Source: Marinobacter daqiaonensis (GTDB lineage Bacteria > Pseudomonadota > Gammaproteobacteria > Pseudomonadales > Oleiphilaceae). Taken from it: 64,000 nucleotides of DNA. The position numbers and the translations under genes were made by a program. The stretch lies in the NCBI RefSeq assembly GCF_900115285.1, contig NZ_FOYW01000001.1, positions 1,399,616-1,463,615 on the forward strand. Reading direction: 5' to 3'. The notes under the pieces were generated by a model. That model had not been told where the DNA came from. It worked only from the letters and a program-made list of their open reading frames with translations, and searched no databases. Positions within the stretch are counted from its first letter, which is position 1. Every line of letters begins with the position of its first letter. Shown here piece by piece: positions 63,402-64,000 of the stretch.

Positions 63402-63590
63402 AGCCACGGAATCCACGGAAGAACACGGAAAAAAGAGAAAGAAAGGACGAGGGACAAAGAGGCGCGAACAACACGGACGAGCACGGGCAATGATTAAAGA
63501 ACAAAGATTTTAATCTTTTCTTCCGTGTCCTTCCGTGGATTCCGTGGCTGAAACAGTCTTTCTTCCGCGTTTTCCGTGGATTCCGCGGCC
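63402..63590. repeat. Nested inverted repeat family C, copy 4 (metK-ahcY gap)
   Basis: Left arm AGCCACGGAATCCACGGAAG, right arm CTTCCGTGGATTCCGTGGCT (to 63549), plus an extra right arm TTTTCCGTGGATTCCGCGGC (to 63590). The spare arm suggests that half an element was added. It fills the gap from the metK stop to 32 bp before ahcY, where other bacteria may carry a SAH riboswitch; none was seen. Confidence 0.88.
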
Positions 63591-63622
63591 AAACCATCTT
63601 TACGAATTGACAGGAGAACACC

Positions 63623-64000
63623 ATGAGCACTCCGGCAGAGCAACTGAACAGCTTCGATGACTACAAGGTTCGCGACATGTCCCTGGCCGACTGGGGACGC
63701 AAGGAAATCAACATCGCTGAAGGCGAGATGCCCGCCCTGATGGCTCTGCGCAACAAGTACAAGGCAGAGCAGCCCCTCAAGGGAGCCAACATCATGGGCT
63801 GTATCCATATGACCATCCAGACCGCGGTTCTGATCGAGACTCTGGTGGAGCTGGGTGCCAACGTGCGCTGGTCCTCCTGCAACATCTTCTCCACCCAGGA
63901 CCAGGCAGCGGCAGCCATTGCGGCCAAGGGCATTCCGGTCTTTGCCTGGAAGGGCGAAACCGACGAAGAGTACGACTGGTGCCTGGAGCGCACCGTGGGC
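63623..64000 (+). CDS. ahcY: Adenosylhomocysteinase (3' end outside window)
   Basis: The open frame runs 126 codons to the window edge. It begins [20 protein letters not shown] and shows [20 protein letters not shown] (about 21-40), [20 protein letters not shown] (about 58-77) and [20 protein letters not shown], all typical of S-adenosyl-L-homocysteine hydrolase N-terminal regions. It recycles SAH to homocysteine and adenosine. AGGAG lies 6 bp before the ATG. Third member of the SahR-metK-ahcY set. Confidence 0.96.
   Translation, partial: MSTPAEQLNSFDDYKVRDMSLADWGRKEINIAEGEMPALMALRNKYKAEQPLKGANIMGCIHMTIQTAVLIETLVELGANVRWSSCNIFSTQDQAAAAIAAKGIPVFAWKGETDEEYDWCLERTVG

Noticed and set aside
63391..63622. 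SAH riboswitch before ahcY
   Set aside because: The gap is accounted for by repeat copy C4; no matching riboswitch core was seen.

Overview
The window is about 64 kb of high-GC, gene-dense chromosome from a gammaproteobacterium. Gene content and protein style (Urt/urease cluster, two Mrp antiporter operons, CbpA/CbpM, Lut operon, SahR-metK-ahcY) suit a marine, Marinobacter-like heterotroph. That genus call is an inference from recall, not a search. I found no rRNA, tRNA, CRISPR array, insertion sequence or prophage.

Layout. 1-2.4 kb (-): a glutathione S-transferase cut by the window edge and an MscS-type channel whose leader holds a possible Shine-Dalgarno-sequestering inverted repeat. 2.9-14.7 kb (-): a complete urea uptake and hydrolysis cluster read as urtABCDE-ureDABC-ureEFG plus a small HPGH membrane protein, headed by a good sigma-54 promoter and an NtrC-like site. 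15.2-27.2 kb (+): two consecutive Mrp Na+/H+ antiporter operons, one with separate MrpA and MrpB and one with an A-B fusion. 27.4-35.8 kb: D-amino acid dehydrogenase, SUI1/YciH, a DUF4136 lipoprotein, a YigZ-family protein, a CpxAR-like two-component pair, a FemAB-like acetyltransferase, and PncA/PncB for NAD salvage. 36-38.1 kb: a TonB-dependent receptor.

38.14-38.57 kb holds no protein gene. It has the marks of a CsrB/RsmZ-type regulatory RNA: a GacA-box-like palindrome, a -10 element, 16 GGA triplets in about 240 nt, several in hairpin loops, then a short hairpin and T-run. 38.7-45.0 kb: a ComEA-like protein, the lactate operon lutABC with an EamA transporter and an unrecognised 514-residue protein, and glyoxalase I. 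45.2-48.4 kb: a translationally coupled pair, an LPG-synthase-TM membrane protein and a fusion of a motif-degenerate metallophosphoesterase-like domain to a GT4 glycosyltransferase. 48.5-53.3 kb: DUF523/DUF1722, a periplasmic binding protein, DUF481, TrhO, a DsbA-like protein and a 56-residue DUF6435-like protein.

53.5-60.9 kb (-): central carbon genes tkt-epd-pgk-fba followed by cbpA-cbpM. 61.0-64.0 kb (+): a SahR-like ArsR/methyltransferase regulator, metK and the start of ahcY (the S-adenosylmethionine cycle), with two matching palindromic operators before sahR and metK. Three families of structured intergenic repeats recur: a 110-bp hairpin element (3 copies, arms changing in a compensatory way), a REP-like element (2 clusters) and nested long inverted repeats rich in CACGGA (4 copies, all between 53 and 64 kb).
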